A DNA stretch of 64,000 nucleotides. It comes from Burkholderia oklahomensis C6786 (GTDB lineage: Bacteria > Pseudomonadota > Gammaproteobacteria > Burkholderiales > Burkholderiaceae). Shown piece after piece: positions 45,046 to 53,760 of the stretch. Each line of letters begins with the position of its first letter. Position 1 is the first letter of the stretch. The notes beneath the pieces were generated by a model. It saw only the letters and a list, made by a program, of their open reading frames with translations, was not told the origin of the DNA and made no database searches. A program made the position numbers and the translations under genes. The stretch lies in contig NZ_CP009556.1 in the NCBI RefSeq assembly GCF_000959365.1, positions 1,054,001-1,118,000 on the forward strand, read 5' to 3'.

Positions 45046-45627
45046 ATGACGCTCACCCGCGACTCGCTGTTGACGCTCGAAGCCTATGCGAAGGTGCGCC
45101 GGCAAGAACATGCACGTGTGATTGCACACAAGCAGCGCCGTGCGGTGTCGCTCGGCAATCACTTGCGCTTCCTGTTCGAGGACGAGACGACGATCCGCTA
45201 TCAGATCCACGAGATGCTGCACATCGAGAAGATCTTCGACGAGGAGGGCATCTCGGGCGAGCTCGAAGCGTATCTGCCGCTCGTGCCTGACGGCAGCAAT
45301 TTCAAAGCGACGATGCAGATCGAATACGAAAACGAAACGCAGCGGCGCGCGGCGCTTGCGCGGCTCATCGGCATCGAGGATCACGTGTTCCTCGTCGTCG
45401 ACGATGAGACGCCCGTCTACGCGATTGCCGACGAAGACCTCGAGCGCGACACGGACGAGAAGACTTCCGCCGTGCACTTCGTGCGCTTCGAGCTGAGCGA
45501 CGCGATGAAGGCGAAGCTCAAGGCGGGCGCGCCGCTGTCGATCGGCTGCGACCATCCTAACTATCCGGTACAAACGATGCGGATCGACCCGGACGTCACG
45601 GCGTCGCTTGCGAGCGACCTCGACTGA
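45046..45627 (+). CDS. DUF3501 family protein
   Basis: A 193-residue protein of DUF3501: ALSLGN-like RRAVSLGNHLRFLFEDETTIRYQIHEML in the N-terminal third (positions ~34-61), then a beta-rich middle, and FELSDAMKAKLKAG near the end. No signal peptide or metal motif is obvious apart from one late Cys-Asp-His (CDH, ~170). DUF3501 genes are constant partners of this iron-sulphur/rubrerythrin pair, so it is probably an assembly or regulatory subunit. The function is unknown. Confidence 0.85.
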   Translation: MTLTRDSLLTLEAYAKVRRQEHARVIAHKQRRAVSLGNHLRFLFEDETTIRYQIHEMLHIEKIFDEEGISGELEAYLPLVPDGSNFKATMQIEYENETQRRAALARLIGIEDHVFLVVDDETPVYAIADEDLERDTDEKTSAVHFVRFELSDAMKAKLKAGAPLSIGCDHPNYPVQTMRIDPDVTASLASDLD

Positions 45628-46216
45628 GCGGGCGAGCCTGTCCGGCACGCGGCCGACGGAGCTGGCATCGATCGCATTCAATCATTTATGAGATTGCGTG
45701 CAATGAAAAGTATAACGATTGAAAAAGGATTTAATTACCGATCGATAAACAATTTGTCACGTATTTTCCCTTTATTTACCGATGTTGCAGTGACGTCGGA
45801 AAATGCTGCCGCCCAGGGTCGGAGCTTGCGTCGGAGCCCATTTGCAATGTACTTTTCATATTCCCTTCAGCCTTTCTGGGCGGGGCTCTCGAGCTGGTCG
45901 AAATAAAAACATCATAAAAATTGAAATGAAATACTGACCCTGCTTGATCACTATCTTGTTTCAGTGAGTAACATGGCACCGTTGTCATATTGAGATAAAC
46001 CCTGATGATGGTATGCTTCATGCACAAAAAATATCGCATACGAGTGAGACAGTGGTTCGTGCGTCATCGTCGGGAGTCGCGGCACCTTGTTTGTGCTTAG
46101 CGAGCCGGCGTGCACAACCGAATAGCGTCCATGTGCAACCTGGCCGCGGTTACGAGTGCGATTCGCTCGCAACCGTGCCGCCAATCGCAGCCCGGCCTGG
46201 CTGTGTGGAGAGATCT
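45628..46216. other. AT-rich gene-free patch
   Basis: 589 bases, markedly AT-rich from ~45680 to ~46060 (ATTGAAAAAGGATTTAATTACC, AATAAAAACATCATAAAAATTG), in sharp contrast to the GC-rich genome. Short frames on both strands have no Burkholderia codon bias. It lies directly before a gene with a transposase-derived domain, so it may be the remains of foreign or insertion DNA, and also acts as promoter region for that gene. No terminal inverted repeats were found. Confidence 0.5.
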
Positions 46217-47224
46217 ATGTTCTTCGATGAGCTAAACGATGAAGAGTGGGCCCGTCTGTCGACGTTGATCGCCGATGAACCCATCCGACTGAACCGACGA
46301 GGCCGACCGCGCGCTGAGAATCGGGTCGTCGCGAACGCGGTGCTTTGGATTCTCACCACGGGCGAACCGTGGTCGAAGCTGCCCGGCCGCTATCCGTCCG
46401 GCCCGACGTGCCGGCGCCGCTTCGAAGAATGGCTCGCGAGCGGCACGCTCGGCGAGATGGTGAAGGTGCTGTCGGAAGAAAGCGGCCGTGCGTTCGCGTA
46501 CGTGCCGCCGCCTCCGGAGCCTGTCGCGCCCGTTCGGCGCGCGGAGTCGCCTGCCGATTGCGATCGCCTGCGCGGTGTATTCTGGCAAAACCCGGAGTCG
46601 TGGCAATTGCCGGTTGCTCAAGCCAGCGTTTGCCGTCCGGGCACGGGCGTGAACGTCAGGCGCTTCGCGAGCGACGAGGAAGAGGGCGAGCGTCGCGATG
46701 TCGACGCATCGCATCACCACGGCTTCACGGTGCCGGGCGCGCCCGTGCGCGACCATGGACATGGCAGGCCGCCGCATCCCACGTCGTTCAGCTTCGGGAT
46801 GCATACGCCGCAAACCGAAACCTATCGCGGCTATACCGTGTACGGCATCGCGCAGCCCGTGCAGAACCTGATGTATCGCGCATGGGCCGAGATCGTGCAG
46901 GAGGATCGGCGCGTCGAGCGCTCGGGACTCATCGGTCCGCGTTTCACGGATGCCGAATCGGCGGAGCAGTACGCGCTCGATTGGGCGCGCCAGTGGATCG
47001 ACCGCCAATGCGCGGGCGGGCGGGATGCGCGCGAAGCGTCGGCGCCCGCTGCCGAACAGGCGAGCAAGTCGGTGCCGACGATCGCCGGGCTGTCCGCGCT
47101 CGCGCTGGCCGAGACCAACATCAAGCACTTCGCGGCCGAACGGCGCCGCGCACTCGCAGACGGACGCGGCGATGCGCCGCAAGTGCAGGTCGACCGGCGC
47201 GAGTACGCGTATCGCGTCGGTTGA
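46217..47224 (+). CDS. Protein with transposase-derived (DUF4096/IS5-like) N-domain fused to unknown C-terminal domain
   Basis: A 335-residue protein. Residues 1-85 read like the start of an IS5-family transposase (FFDELNDEEWARLSTLI, GRPRAENRVVANAVLWILTTGEPWSKLP, PSGPTCRRRFEEW), which normally forms a DNA-binding helical domain; the DDE catalytic part is absent. It is joined to a proline-rich linker, a His-rich stretch (~165-187) and a compact domain at ~201-264 (YRGYTVYGIAQP, AESAEQYALDWARQWID). GGAG lies six bases before the ATG. It ends 72 bases from the bceA stop, convergent. It looks like a domesticated transposase, possibly a regulator. Confidence 0.7.
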   Translation: MFFDELNDEEWARLSTLIADEPIRLNRRGRPRAENRVVANAVLWILTTGEPWSKLPGRYPSGPTCRRRFEEWLASGTLGEMVKVLSEESGRAFAYVPPPPEPVAPVRRAESPADCDRLRGVFWQNPESWQLPVAQASVCRPGTGVNVRRFASDEEEGERRDVDASHHHGFTVPGAPVRDHGHGRPPHPTSFSFGMHTPQTETYRGYTVYGIAQPVQNLMYRAWAEIVQEDRRVERSGLIGPRFTDAESAEQYALDWARQWIDRQCAGGRDAREASAPAAEQASKSVPTIAGLSALALAETNIKHFAAERRRALADGRGDAPQVQVDRREYAYRVG

Positions 47225-47296
47225 TTGCGGTCGTGCCGTTCGCCACGCGGCCCGCTTGCGCGCGGGCCGCGTGGCCGCTTCGGTGCGGCCGTTCCG

Positions 47297-48808
47297 TCAG
47301 TGTCGTCCATAGTTGTCTTCGAAGCGGACGATGTCGTCCTCCCCGAGATACGAGCCCGATTGCACTTCGATCAGTTCGAGCGGCATCTTGCCGGGATTCT
47401 CGAGCCGATGCGATACACCGAGCGGAATGTAGGTCGACTCGTTCTCCGACAGCAGGAATGTCTCGTCGCCGCGCGTGATCCGCGCGGTGCCGCGCACGAC
47501 GATCCAGTGCTCGGCGCGGTGATGATGCATTTGCAGTGACAGGCGCGCGCCCGGCTTGACGACGATTCGCTTCACCTGGAAGCGCTCGCCGCTGTCGACC
47601 GAATCGTAGTTTCCCCACGGGCGATGCACCTTGCGGTGGTCGGACGCTTCCGCGCCGGACTCCGCCTTCAGGCGTCCGACGATTTTCTTCACGTCCTGCA
47701 CGTGCGCGCGATCGGCGACGAGGATCGCATCGGGCGTCTCGACGACGACGAGATTTTGCGTGCCGACGCAGGCGATCAGGCGTCCTTCCGAATGCGCGAA
47801 CGTCGACGACGCTTGCTCGAAGCACACGCGGCCGCGCGCGACGTTGCCGTCGTCGTCCTTGTCGCTGATCTGCCAGAGCGCGTCCCACGAGCCGACGTCG
47901 GACCAGCCGGCGTCGAGCGGCACGACGACGCCTTCGCAGACGGCGGGCAGGTTCGAAAGCGGTTCCATCACCGCATAGTCGATCGAGTTCGACGGCGACG
48001 CGGCGAAGCTGTCGCGATCGACGCGGAAGAACGGCCCGTCGTCGCTGCCGAGCGCGACCGCGCGCGCGCACGCTTCGTGGATCGCGGGCTGGAAGTGGCG
48101 AATCGCCTTCAGCCATACCGATGCGCGGACGATGAAGATGCCGCTGTTCCACCAGTATTCGCCCGATGCGACATATTGCCGGGCGAGCTCCAGATGCGGC
48201 TTTTCGACGAAGCGGTCGAGCTTCCTGACCGCGACGCCGAGCTCCGCGTCGCTTGCGCCCGCGCCAACGCGGATGTAGCCGTAGCCCGTCTCGGCGCGCG
48301 TCGGCACGATGCCGAGCGTCGCGATCATTCCTTGCTCGGCGTAGCGCACGCCGGCCGCGACCGCTTGCTGGAAACGCGCGACGTCGGCGACCGCGTGGTC
48401 GGCCGGCATCACGGTCAGCACCGCGTCGCCGCCGTCCGCGACCGCGCGCAGCGCGGCGATCGTCAGCGCCGGCGCGGTGTCGCGGCCGAGCGGTTCGAGC
48501 ACGAGCGTCGCGTCCTTGCCCGCGAGCCGCAGTTGCTCGGCGGTCGTGAAGCGGTGGTCCTCGCCGCACACGATGATCATTCGTTCGGATACCGGATGAT
48601 CGCTCGACAGGCCGTCGAGGCGGCGCGCGGTCGATTGCAGCAGCGACTCGTCGCCGAGCAGATTGATCAATTGTTTCGGATGGCGCTCGCGCGACATCGG
48701 CCAGAGCCGCGTGCCCGAGCCTCCGGCCAGCACGACGGGTTGCACGGAAAGGCGCGTGCCGGCGGCGATGGAAGCGGGGCGGGCGTCGGTGGCGGGCGTG
48801 GCGGTCAT
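47297..48808 (-). CDS. bceA: BceA: bifunctional mannose-6-phosphate isomerase / mannose-1-phosphate guanylyltransferase
   Basis: A 503-residue bifunctional enzyme making GDP-mannose for cepacian. The nucleotidyltransferase domain (residues ~28-330) has the signature AGGSGTRLWPMSRERHPKQ and FVEKP; the C-terminal cupin isomerase domain (~365-490) has RPWGNYDSVD, the metal-binding QMHHHRAEHW and HRLENPG. The ATG at 48808 has GAGGA upstream. The gene runs opposite to bceB-K from a shared 428-base control region. A homologue for lipopolysaccharide GDP-sugars could exist elsewhere; the context assigns this copy to bce. Confidence 0.93.
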   Translation of the reverse strand: MTATPATDARPASIAAGTRLSVQPVVLAGGSGTRLWPMSRERHPKQLINLLGDESLLQSTARRLDGLSSDHPVSERMIIVCGEDHRFTTAEQLRLAGKDATLVLEPLGRDTAPALTIAALRAVADGGDAVLTVMPADHAVADVARFQQAVAAGVRYAEQGMIATLGIVPTRAETGYGYIRVGAGASDAELGVAVRKLDRFVEKPHLELARQYVASGEYWWNSGIFIVRASVWLKAIRHFQPAIHEACARAVALGSDDGPFFRVDRDSFAASPSNSIDYAVMEPLSNLPAVCEGVVVPLDAGWSDVGSWDALWQISDKDDDGNVARGRVCFEQASSTFAHSEGRLIACVGTQNLVVVETPDAILVADRAHVQDVKKIVGRLKAESGAEASDHRKVHRPWGNYDSVDSGERFQVKRIVVKPGARLSLQMHHHRAEHWIVVRGTARITRGDETFLLSENESTYIPLGVSHRLENPGKMPLELIEVQSGSYLGEDDIVRFEDNYGRH

Positions 48809-49236
48809 GATGACATTCCTCGAGTACAAGACTGTCCCGACGTTGTAGCACGACGTAAATCGACAATAAAAGAATCGCGCGGATACGCTCGATTGGCGGC
48901 TTGCTATCGTGCGGTGCGCGCAAATTGCATGGGATGCACGCGAAGTAATGAATAAAAAATTAAAAAAATATTGGGTTCCAACCCGTCGAAGCCTTGTGGG
49001 TAAAGGCCCGTATCACTATCTCCGCATCTTCTGGTTGTCTATCGGGGTGATTGCTTCGGCAAAATATTCTGATTGATTATCATCGTGTCCCCGAAAAAAT
49101 TTCCGATTATTTTTAGAAATACTTGTGCGCTTGCGGGAGGGATTTTCTTCCCGGTTCAATAACGGCATGCAATGTTTAAATCGGATGCACGTCGACGAGA
49201 TGTGTGCGGCCGGTTTCCGTCTCACGAGGAAGAACC
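48809..49236. promoter_or_regulatory. bceA / bceB divergent control region
   Basis: 428 bases with strong AT-rich runs (48945-48975, 49060-49125), unlike the flanking genes. It must hold the promoters of the whole exopolysaccharide cluster. A weak hairpin (GGGTTCCAACCC, ~48976-48987) is followed in the minus direction by a long T-rich run, which could act as a terminator or attenuator. No JUMPstart/ops element was recognised. Confidence 0.5.
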
Positions 49237-50619
49237 ATGCTGAGCGTACTGGCTAGGATGATCGATATCGCGATGGCCGTGGCAGGCGCGTTGATCGCCG
49301 GCATGATTCATCGCGGCGGCTTCGCGTGGCTCGACGACCTGCAGCGCACGGTCGTCGTGTTCGACTGCATGCTCGTCGTCGTGTTCTTCCCGGCGTTCGG
49401 CATTTACCAGTCGTGGCGCGGCAAGCCGGTGTTCGGGCTCATGTGGCGCGTGTCGGTCGCGTGGCTCGTCGTCGAGCTGGCGGGAATCCTGATGAGCTTC
49501 AGCGTCCATCACGCGGGCGATCTGTCGCGCCTGTGGCTCGGCTACTGGGCGATGGTGACGATCACGCTGCTCGTCGCGTCGAAGGCCTGCGTGTATGCGG
49601 TGCTGCGGCAGCTGCGGCGCGGCGGCTTCAATCACAAGTCGGTCGCGATCGTCGGCAGCGCGGACGCGACCGCGACGAAGCGCCTCGTCGCCCACATGCG
49701 CGCGCGTCCGGATGCGGGCTTCAATCCGGTGTGCATCTACGACGGGCGCAGCGACGCGGCGACGGCCGAGCTCGACGGCATCGCGATCGAGCGCCGCTTC
49801 GGCGACCTCGTGCGCCGCGTGCGCAGCCGCGAGATCGGCGAGCTGTGGCTCGTGCTGCCGCTTTCCGAAGAGCCGCAGATTCACCGGATCGTCACCGAGT
49901 TCAGAAACGATTTCGTCAACATTCGCTTCGTGCCGGACGTGCGCAGCCTGTCGTTCTTCAACCAGGAAGTCATCGAACTGCTCGGCGTGCCCGCGATCAA
50001 TCTCGCCGCGTCGCCGATCACCGACGTGCGGATCCTGCCGAAGTTCGTGTTCGACCGGCTGTTCGCGCTTGCGGCGCTCGCGATGCTGTCGCCCGCGATG
50101 CTCGCGATCGCGGCGCTCGTCAAGCTGACGTCGCCCGGCCCGGTGTTCTTCCGGCAAAAGCGCAAGGGCATCGACGGCAACGAGTTCGAGATCTACAAGT
50201 TCCGCTCGATGAAAGTGCATCACGAGGCGGCGGGGAAGGTCACGCAGGCGAAGAAGAACGATTCGCGCGTGACGCCTGTCGGCCGCTTCCTGCGCCGCAC
50301 GAGCCTCGACGAGCTGCCGCAGTTCATCAACGTGCTGAAGGGCGAGATGTCGGTGGTCGGTCCGCGTCCGCATGCGCTCGAACACGACGACATCTACAAG
50401 GATCTCGTCAAGGGCTACATGTTCCGTTACCGGATCAAGCCGGGCATCACGGGCTGGGCGCAGATCAACGGCTTTCGCGGCGAGACCGATCGCATCGAGA
50501 AGATGATGGGCCGCGTGAAGCTCGATCTGTACTACATGCAGAACTGGTCGTTCTGGCTCGACATCAAGATCGTCGCGCTGACGCTGTGGAAGGGCTTCAC
50601 CGGCAGCAATGCGTACTGA
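49237..50619 (+). CDS. bceB: BceB: undecaprenyl-phosphate glucose-phosphotransferase
   Basis: A 460-residue priming transferase that puts glucose-1-phosphate on undecaprenyl phosphate in the inner membrane, starting cepacian repeat units. The N-terminal half has four to five hydrophobic helices and a Rossmann-like CoA-binding region ([16 protein letters not shown]). The C-terminal catalytic domain (residues ~265-460) has [55 protein letters not shown] and VGPRPHA. The ATG at 49237 has GAGGAAG before it. It is the first gene of the rightward operon. Confidence 0.95.
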   Translation: MLSVLARMIDIAMAVAGALIAGMIHRGGFAWLDDLQRTVVVFDCMLVVVFFPAFGIYQSWRGKPVFGLMWRVSVAWLVVELAGILMSFSVHHAGDLSRLWLGYWAMVTITLLVASKACVYAVLRQLRRGGFNHKSVAIVGSADATATKRLVAHMRARPDAGFNPVCIYDGRSDAATAELDGIAIERRFGDLVRRVRSREIGELWLVLPLSEEPQIHRIVTEFRNDFVNIRFVPDVRSLSFFNQEVIELLGVPAINLAASPITDVRILPKFVFDRLFALAALAMLSPAMLAIAALVKLTSPGPVFFRQKRKGIDGNEFEIYKFRSMKVHHEAAGKVTQAKKNDSRVTPVGRFLRRTSLDELPQFINVLKGEMSVVGPRPHALEHDDIYKDLVKGYMFRYRIKPGITGWAQINGFRGETDRIEKMMGRVKLDLYYMQNWSFWLDIKIVALTLWKGFTGSNAY

Positions 50620-50664
50620 GCGCGGCAACGCGTTTTCCGACTCACTGGGTAAGAGGTTCGACAG

Positions 50665-52086
50665 ATGAATCTGACTATCATCGGCAGCGGTTATGTGGGG
50701 CTCGTCACGGGCGCTTGTCTCGCCGACATCGGCCACGACGTGTTCTGTCTCGACGTCGATCGGAAGAAGATCGACATCCTGAACGGCGGCGGCGTGCCGA
50801 TCCACGAGCCGGGCCTCGCGGAGATCATCGCGCGCAATCGCGCGGCGGGCCGGCTGCAGTTCTCGACCGACGTCGAGGCGGCCGTCGCGCACGGCGTCGT
50901 GCAATTCATCGCGGTCGGCACGCCGCCCGACGAGGACGGCTCCGCGGATCTCCAATACGTGCTCGCGGCCGCGCGGAACATAGGCCGCTGCATGCGGGGC
51001 TTCAAGGTGATCGTCGACAAGTCGACGGTGCCCGTCGGCACGGCCGAGCGCGTGCGCGCGGCGGTCGCCGACGAACTGAAGGCGCGCGGCGACGACTCGA
51101 TGTTCTCGGTCGTGTCGAATCCGGAGTTCCTGAAGGAAGGCGCGGCGGTCGAGGACTTCACGCGGCCGGACCGGATCGTGATCGGCTGCGACGACGACGT
51201 GCCCGGCGAGCGCGCGCGCGAGCTGATGAAGAAACTCTATGCGCCGTTCAACCGCAATCATGAGCGCACGCTGTACATGGACGTGCGCTCGGCCGAGTTC
51301 ACGAAGTACGCGGCGAACGCGATGCTCGCGACGCGCATCTCGTTCATGAACGAGCTCGCGAATCTCGCGGACCGCTTCGGCGCCGACATCGAAGCGGTAC
51401 GGCGCGGGATCGGCTCCGATCCGCGGATCGGCTATCACTTCCTGTATGCGGGCTGCGGCTATGGCGGCTCGTGCTTTCCGAAGGATGTCGAAGCGTTGAT
51501 TCGCACGGCGGCCGAGCACGGACAGGCGCTGCGCGTGCTGCAGGCGGTGTCGTCCGTCAACGACGAACAGAAGCGCGTGCTCGCGCGGAAGATCGTCGCG
51601 CGCTTCGGCGAGGATCTGACCGGGCGCCGTTTCGGCGTCTGGGGTCTCGCGTTCAAGCCGAACACCGACGACATGCGCGAAGCGCCGAGCCGCGCGCTGA
51701 TCGCCGAATTGCTGTCGCGCGGCGCGCACGTCACCGCGTACGACCCGGTCGCGCAGGCGGAGGCGCAGCGCGTGCTCGCGCTCGACCTGGGCGATCGCCC
51801 GGATGCGCTCGCGCGGCTTGCGTTTGCCGACGACGAGGCGCAGGTCGCGCAGGATGCGGACGCGCTCGTGATCGTCACCGAATGGAAGGCGTTCAAGAGC
51901 CCGGATTTCGCCGCGCTCGGCAAACGCTGGAAGGCGCCCGTGATTTTCGACGGACGCAACCTGTACGAGCCGATCGCGATGCGCGAACTCGGCATCGAGT
52001 ATTACCCGATCGGGCGGCCGGGCGCCGCGTCACGCACGGCGGCGAGCGACGAGCGCGCCGCGCGCACGGCGCACGCCAAAGCGTGA
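50665..52086 (+). CDS. bceC: BceC: UDP-glucose 6-dehydrogenase
   Basis: A 473-residue enzyme oxidising UDP-glucose to UDP-glucuronate, a cepacian building block, with two NAD. The NAD motif [20 protein letters not shown] is at the N-terminus, the substrate-binding [12 protein letters not shown] in the middle, and the catalytic Cys in [12 protein letters not shown] (Cys ~269). The C-terminal UDP-binding part ([16 protein letters not shown]) is intact. A charged tail of ~25 residues follows. It starts 45 bases after bceB. Confidence 0.95.
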   Translation: MNLTIIGSGYVGLVTGACLADIGHDVFCLDVDRKKIDILNGGGVPIHEPGLAEIIARNRAAGRLQFSTDVEAAVAHGVVQFIAVGTPPDEDGSADLQYVLAAARNIGRCMRGFKVIVDKSTVPVGTAERVRAAVADELKARGDDSMFSVVSNPEFLKEGAAVEDFTRPDRIVIGCDDDVPGERARELMKKLYAPFNRNHERTLYMDVRSAEFTKYAANAMLATRISFMNELANLADRFGADIEAVRRGIGSDPRIGYHFLYAGCGYGGSCFPKDVEALIRTAAEHGQALRVLQAVSSVNDEQKRVLARKIVARFGEDLTGRRFGVWGLAFKPNTDDMREAPSRALIAELLSRGAHVTAYDPVAQAEAQRVLALDLGDRPDALARLAFADDEAQVAQDADALVIVTEWKAFKSPDFAALGKRWKAPVIFDGRNLYEPIAMRELGIEYYPIGRPGAASRTAASDERAARTAHAKA

Positions 52087-52106
52087 GTGACGACGCGAGT
52101 TCGACC

Positions 52107-52541
52107 ATGTTCCGCAACATTCTGATCGTATGTCGTGCGAACGTGTGCCGGAGCCCGGCCGCGGAGCTGCTGTTCAAGTCGATGGCGCCGCGCGCCGCGC
52201 TCGCGTTCCACTCGGCGGGCATCGACGCGAACGACGGCGACGGCATCGATCCGACGATGTCGCGCTTGCTGGCGGAGCGTGGCGTCGACGCGGCGCCGCA
52301 CCGTTCGCGGCGCCTGAGCCGAGCGCTCGTGCGTGCGGCGGATCTCGTCCTCGTCACCGAGCGCCAGCAGATCGCCGGCGTCGAGTCGCTCGATCCGTTC
52401 GCGCGCGGCAAGGTGCATCTGCTCGGCAAATGGGAAGACGCCGAGATCGCCGATCCCTACGGCGGTCCCGAGGTCGATTATCGACAGAGCTACACATTGA
52501 TCGAACGTCTGGTTCAAGGATGGTTGCAAAAGATATGTTGA
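52107..52541 (+). CDS. bceD: BceD: low-molecular-weight protein tyrosine phosphatase
   Basis: A 144-residue cytoplasmic phosphatase. The catalytic loop CRANVCRS (residues ~9-16, the C-x5-R pattern) and the general-acid DPYGG near the C-terminus (residues ~115-119) are present. It removes phosphate from the tyrosine autokinase BceF and so controls polymer length and export. An in-frame GTG at 52083 overlapping the bceC stop is a possible alternative start, adding eight residues; the ATG at 52107 sits closer to the fold. Confidence 0.93.
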   Translation: MFRNILIVCRANVCRSPAAELLFKSMAPRAALAFHSAGIDANDGDGIDPTMSRLLAERGVDAAPHRSRRLSRALVRAADLVLVTERQQIAGVESLDPFARGKVHLLGKWEDAEIADPYGGPEVDYRQSYTLIERLVQGWLQKIC

Positions 52542-53710
52542 ATCGTTCGCTTAAACCCATGGCGCTCGCCGTCGCGTTCGCATCGTTGCTGCAGGCGTGC
52601 TCGATGGCGCCCGGCAACTATATGGATACGTCGCGCCTCGACGACAAGGATGCGCAACCGACCGAGCACTACAACGTGCAGCTCATCACCGCGCAGCTGG
52701 TCGTTTCGCAGGCCGAAGCGCAGCGCAAGGATCGGCCGCTGCCGCCGTCGCACTACACCGATCCGGCGCAGTACGTGTACCGGATCGCGCCGCAGGACAT
52801 TCTCGGCGTCACCGTCTGGGATCACCCGGAGCTGACGACGCCGCAAGGTCAGTCGTTCTCGAGCGGCGGCAACACGACGCAAACGGTCGCGGGCGCGCTG
52901 CAGCAGCCGTATACGAACGCGCTGCCTGGACAGGCCGATCCGTACGGGCAGACGGTGGGAGCCGACGGCACGATCTATTTCCCGTTCGTCGGCCGCCTTC
53001 GGGCGGTGGGCAAGACGGTCGGCCAGGTGCGCGACGAGCTCGCCGCGCGGCTCGCGCGCTACGTGAAGAATCCGCAGGTCGACGTTCGCGTGCTGTCGTA
53101 CCGCAGCCAGAAGGTGCAGGTGACGGGCGAAGTGAAGACGCCCGGTCCGCTCGCGATCACCGACGTGCCGATCACGCTCGTCGATGCGATCACACGCTCG
53201 GGCGGCTCGACGAACGAGGCCGACCTGCAGCGCGTGCGTCTCACGCGCGACGGCAAGTTCTACCAGCTCGACGCGAACGGCATGCTCGATCGCGGCGACG
53301 TCACGCAGAACGTGATGCTGCAGCCGGGCGACATCGTCAACGTGCCGGACCGCAGCGACAGCCGCGTGTTCGTGATGGGCGAAGTGAAGACGCCCGCGAC
53401 GGTGCCGATGCTCAAGGGCCGCCTGACGATCGCCGATGCGCTGACGGCGGGCGGCGGGATTCTCGATACCGACGCGAACCCGCGCCAGGTTTACGTGCTG
53501 CGCGACCTGAAGGACAAGCCGAACACGCCCGACATCTTCCGTCTCGACATGACGCAGCCGGACGCGCTGATGCTGTCGAGCCGCTTCCAGCTGAAGCCGC
53601 TCGACGTCGTCTATGTCGGCACGACCGAGTCGGTGCGCTTCAACCGCCTGCTCCAGCAGGTGTTTCCGACGATCCAGTCGATTTACTACATGAAGCAGAT
53701 CACGCGCTGA
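52535..53710 (+). CDS. bceE: BceE: Wza-like outer-membrane polysaccharide export lipoprotein
   Basis: A 391-residue export channel subunit. A signal peptide ends in lipobox LQAC (residues ~17-20). The polysaccharide-export domain (~70-190; YRIAPQDILGVTVWDHPEL) and two SLBB domains (TGEVKTPGPLAITDVP, MGEVKTPATVPML) follow, then a C-terminal amphipathic part (FNRLLQQVFPTIQSIYYM). It would form the ring through which cepacian leaves. It overlaps the bceD end; the ATG at 52520 is an alternative five codons earlier. Confidence 0.94.
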   Translation: MLNRSLKPMALAVAFASLLQACSMAPGNYMDTSRLDDKDAQPTEHYNVQLITAQLVVSQAEAQRKDRPLPPSHYTDPAQYVYRIAPQDILGVTVWDHPELTTPQGQSFSSGGNTTQTVAGALQQPYTNALPGQADPYGQTVGADGTIYFPFVGRLRAVGKTVGQVRDELAARLARYVKNPQVDVRVLSYRSQKVQVTGEVKTPGPLAITDVPITLVDAITRSGGSTNEADLQRVRLTRDGKFYQLDANGMLDRGDVTQNVMLQPGDIVNVPDRSDSRVFVMGEVKTPATVPMLKGRLTIADALTAGGGILDTDANPRQVYVLRDLKDKPNTPDIFRLDMTQPDALMLSSRFQLKPLDVVYVGTTESVRFNRLLQQVFPTIQSIYYMKQITR

Positions 53711-53760
53711 TCGGTCCCGGGCCGTCGCGCGCGGCCCGCCTCAACCTCAAGCGGGAATGC

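Noticed and set aside
46217..47224. Active insertion sequence
   Set aside because: Only the N-terminal transposase-like segment is present; no DDE domain, terminal inverted repeats or target duplication were seen.
48976..48987. Intrinsic terminator in the bceA/bceB region
   Set aside because: The stem is only four to five bases and no gene ends there, so it was only mentioned within the control region.
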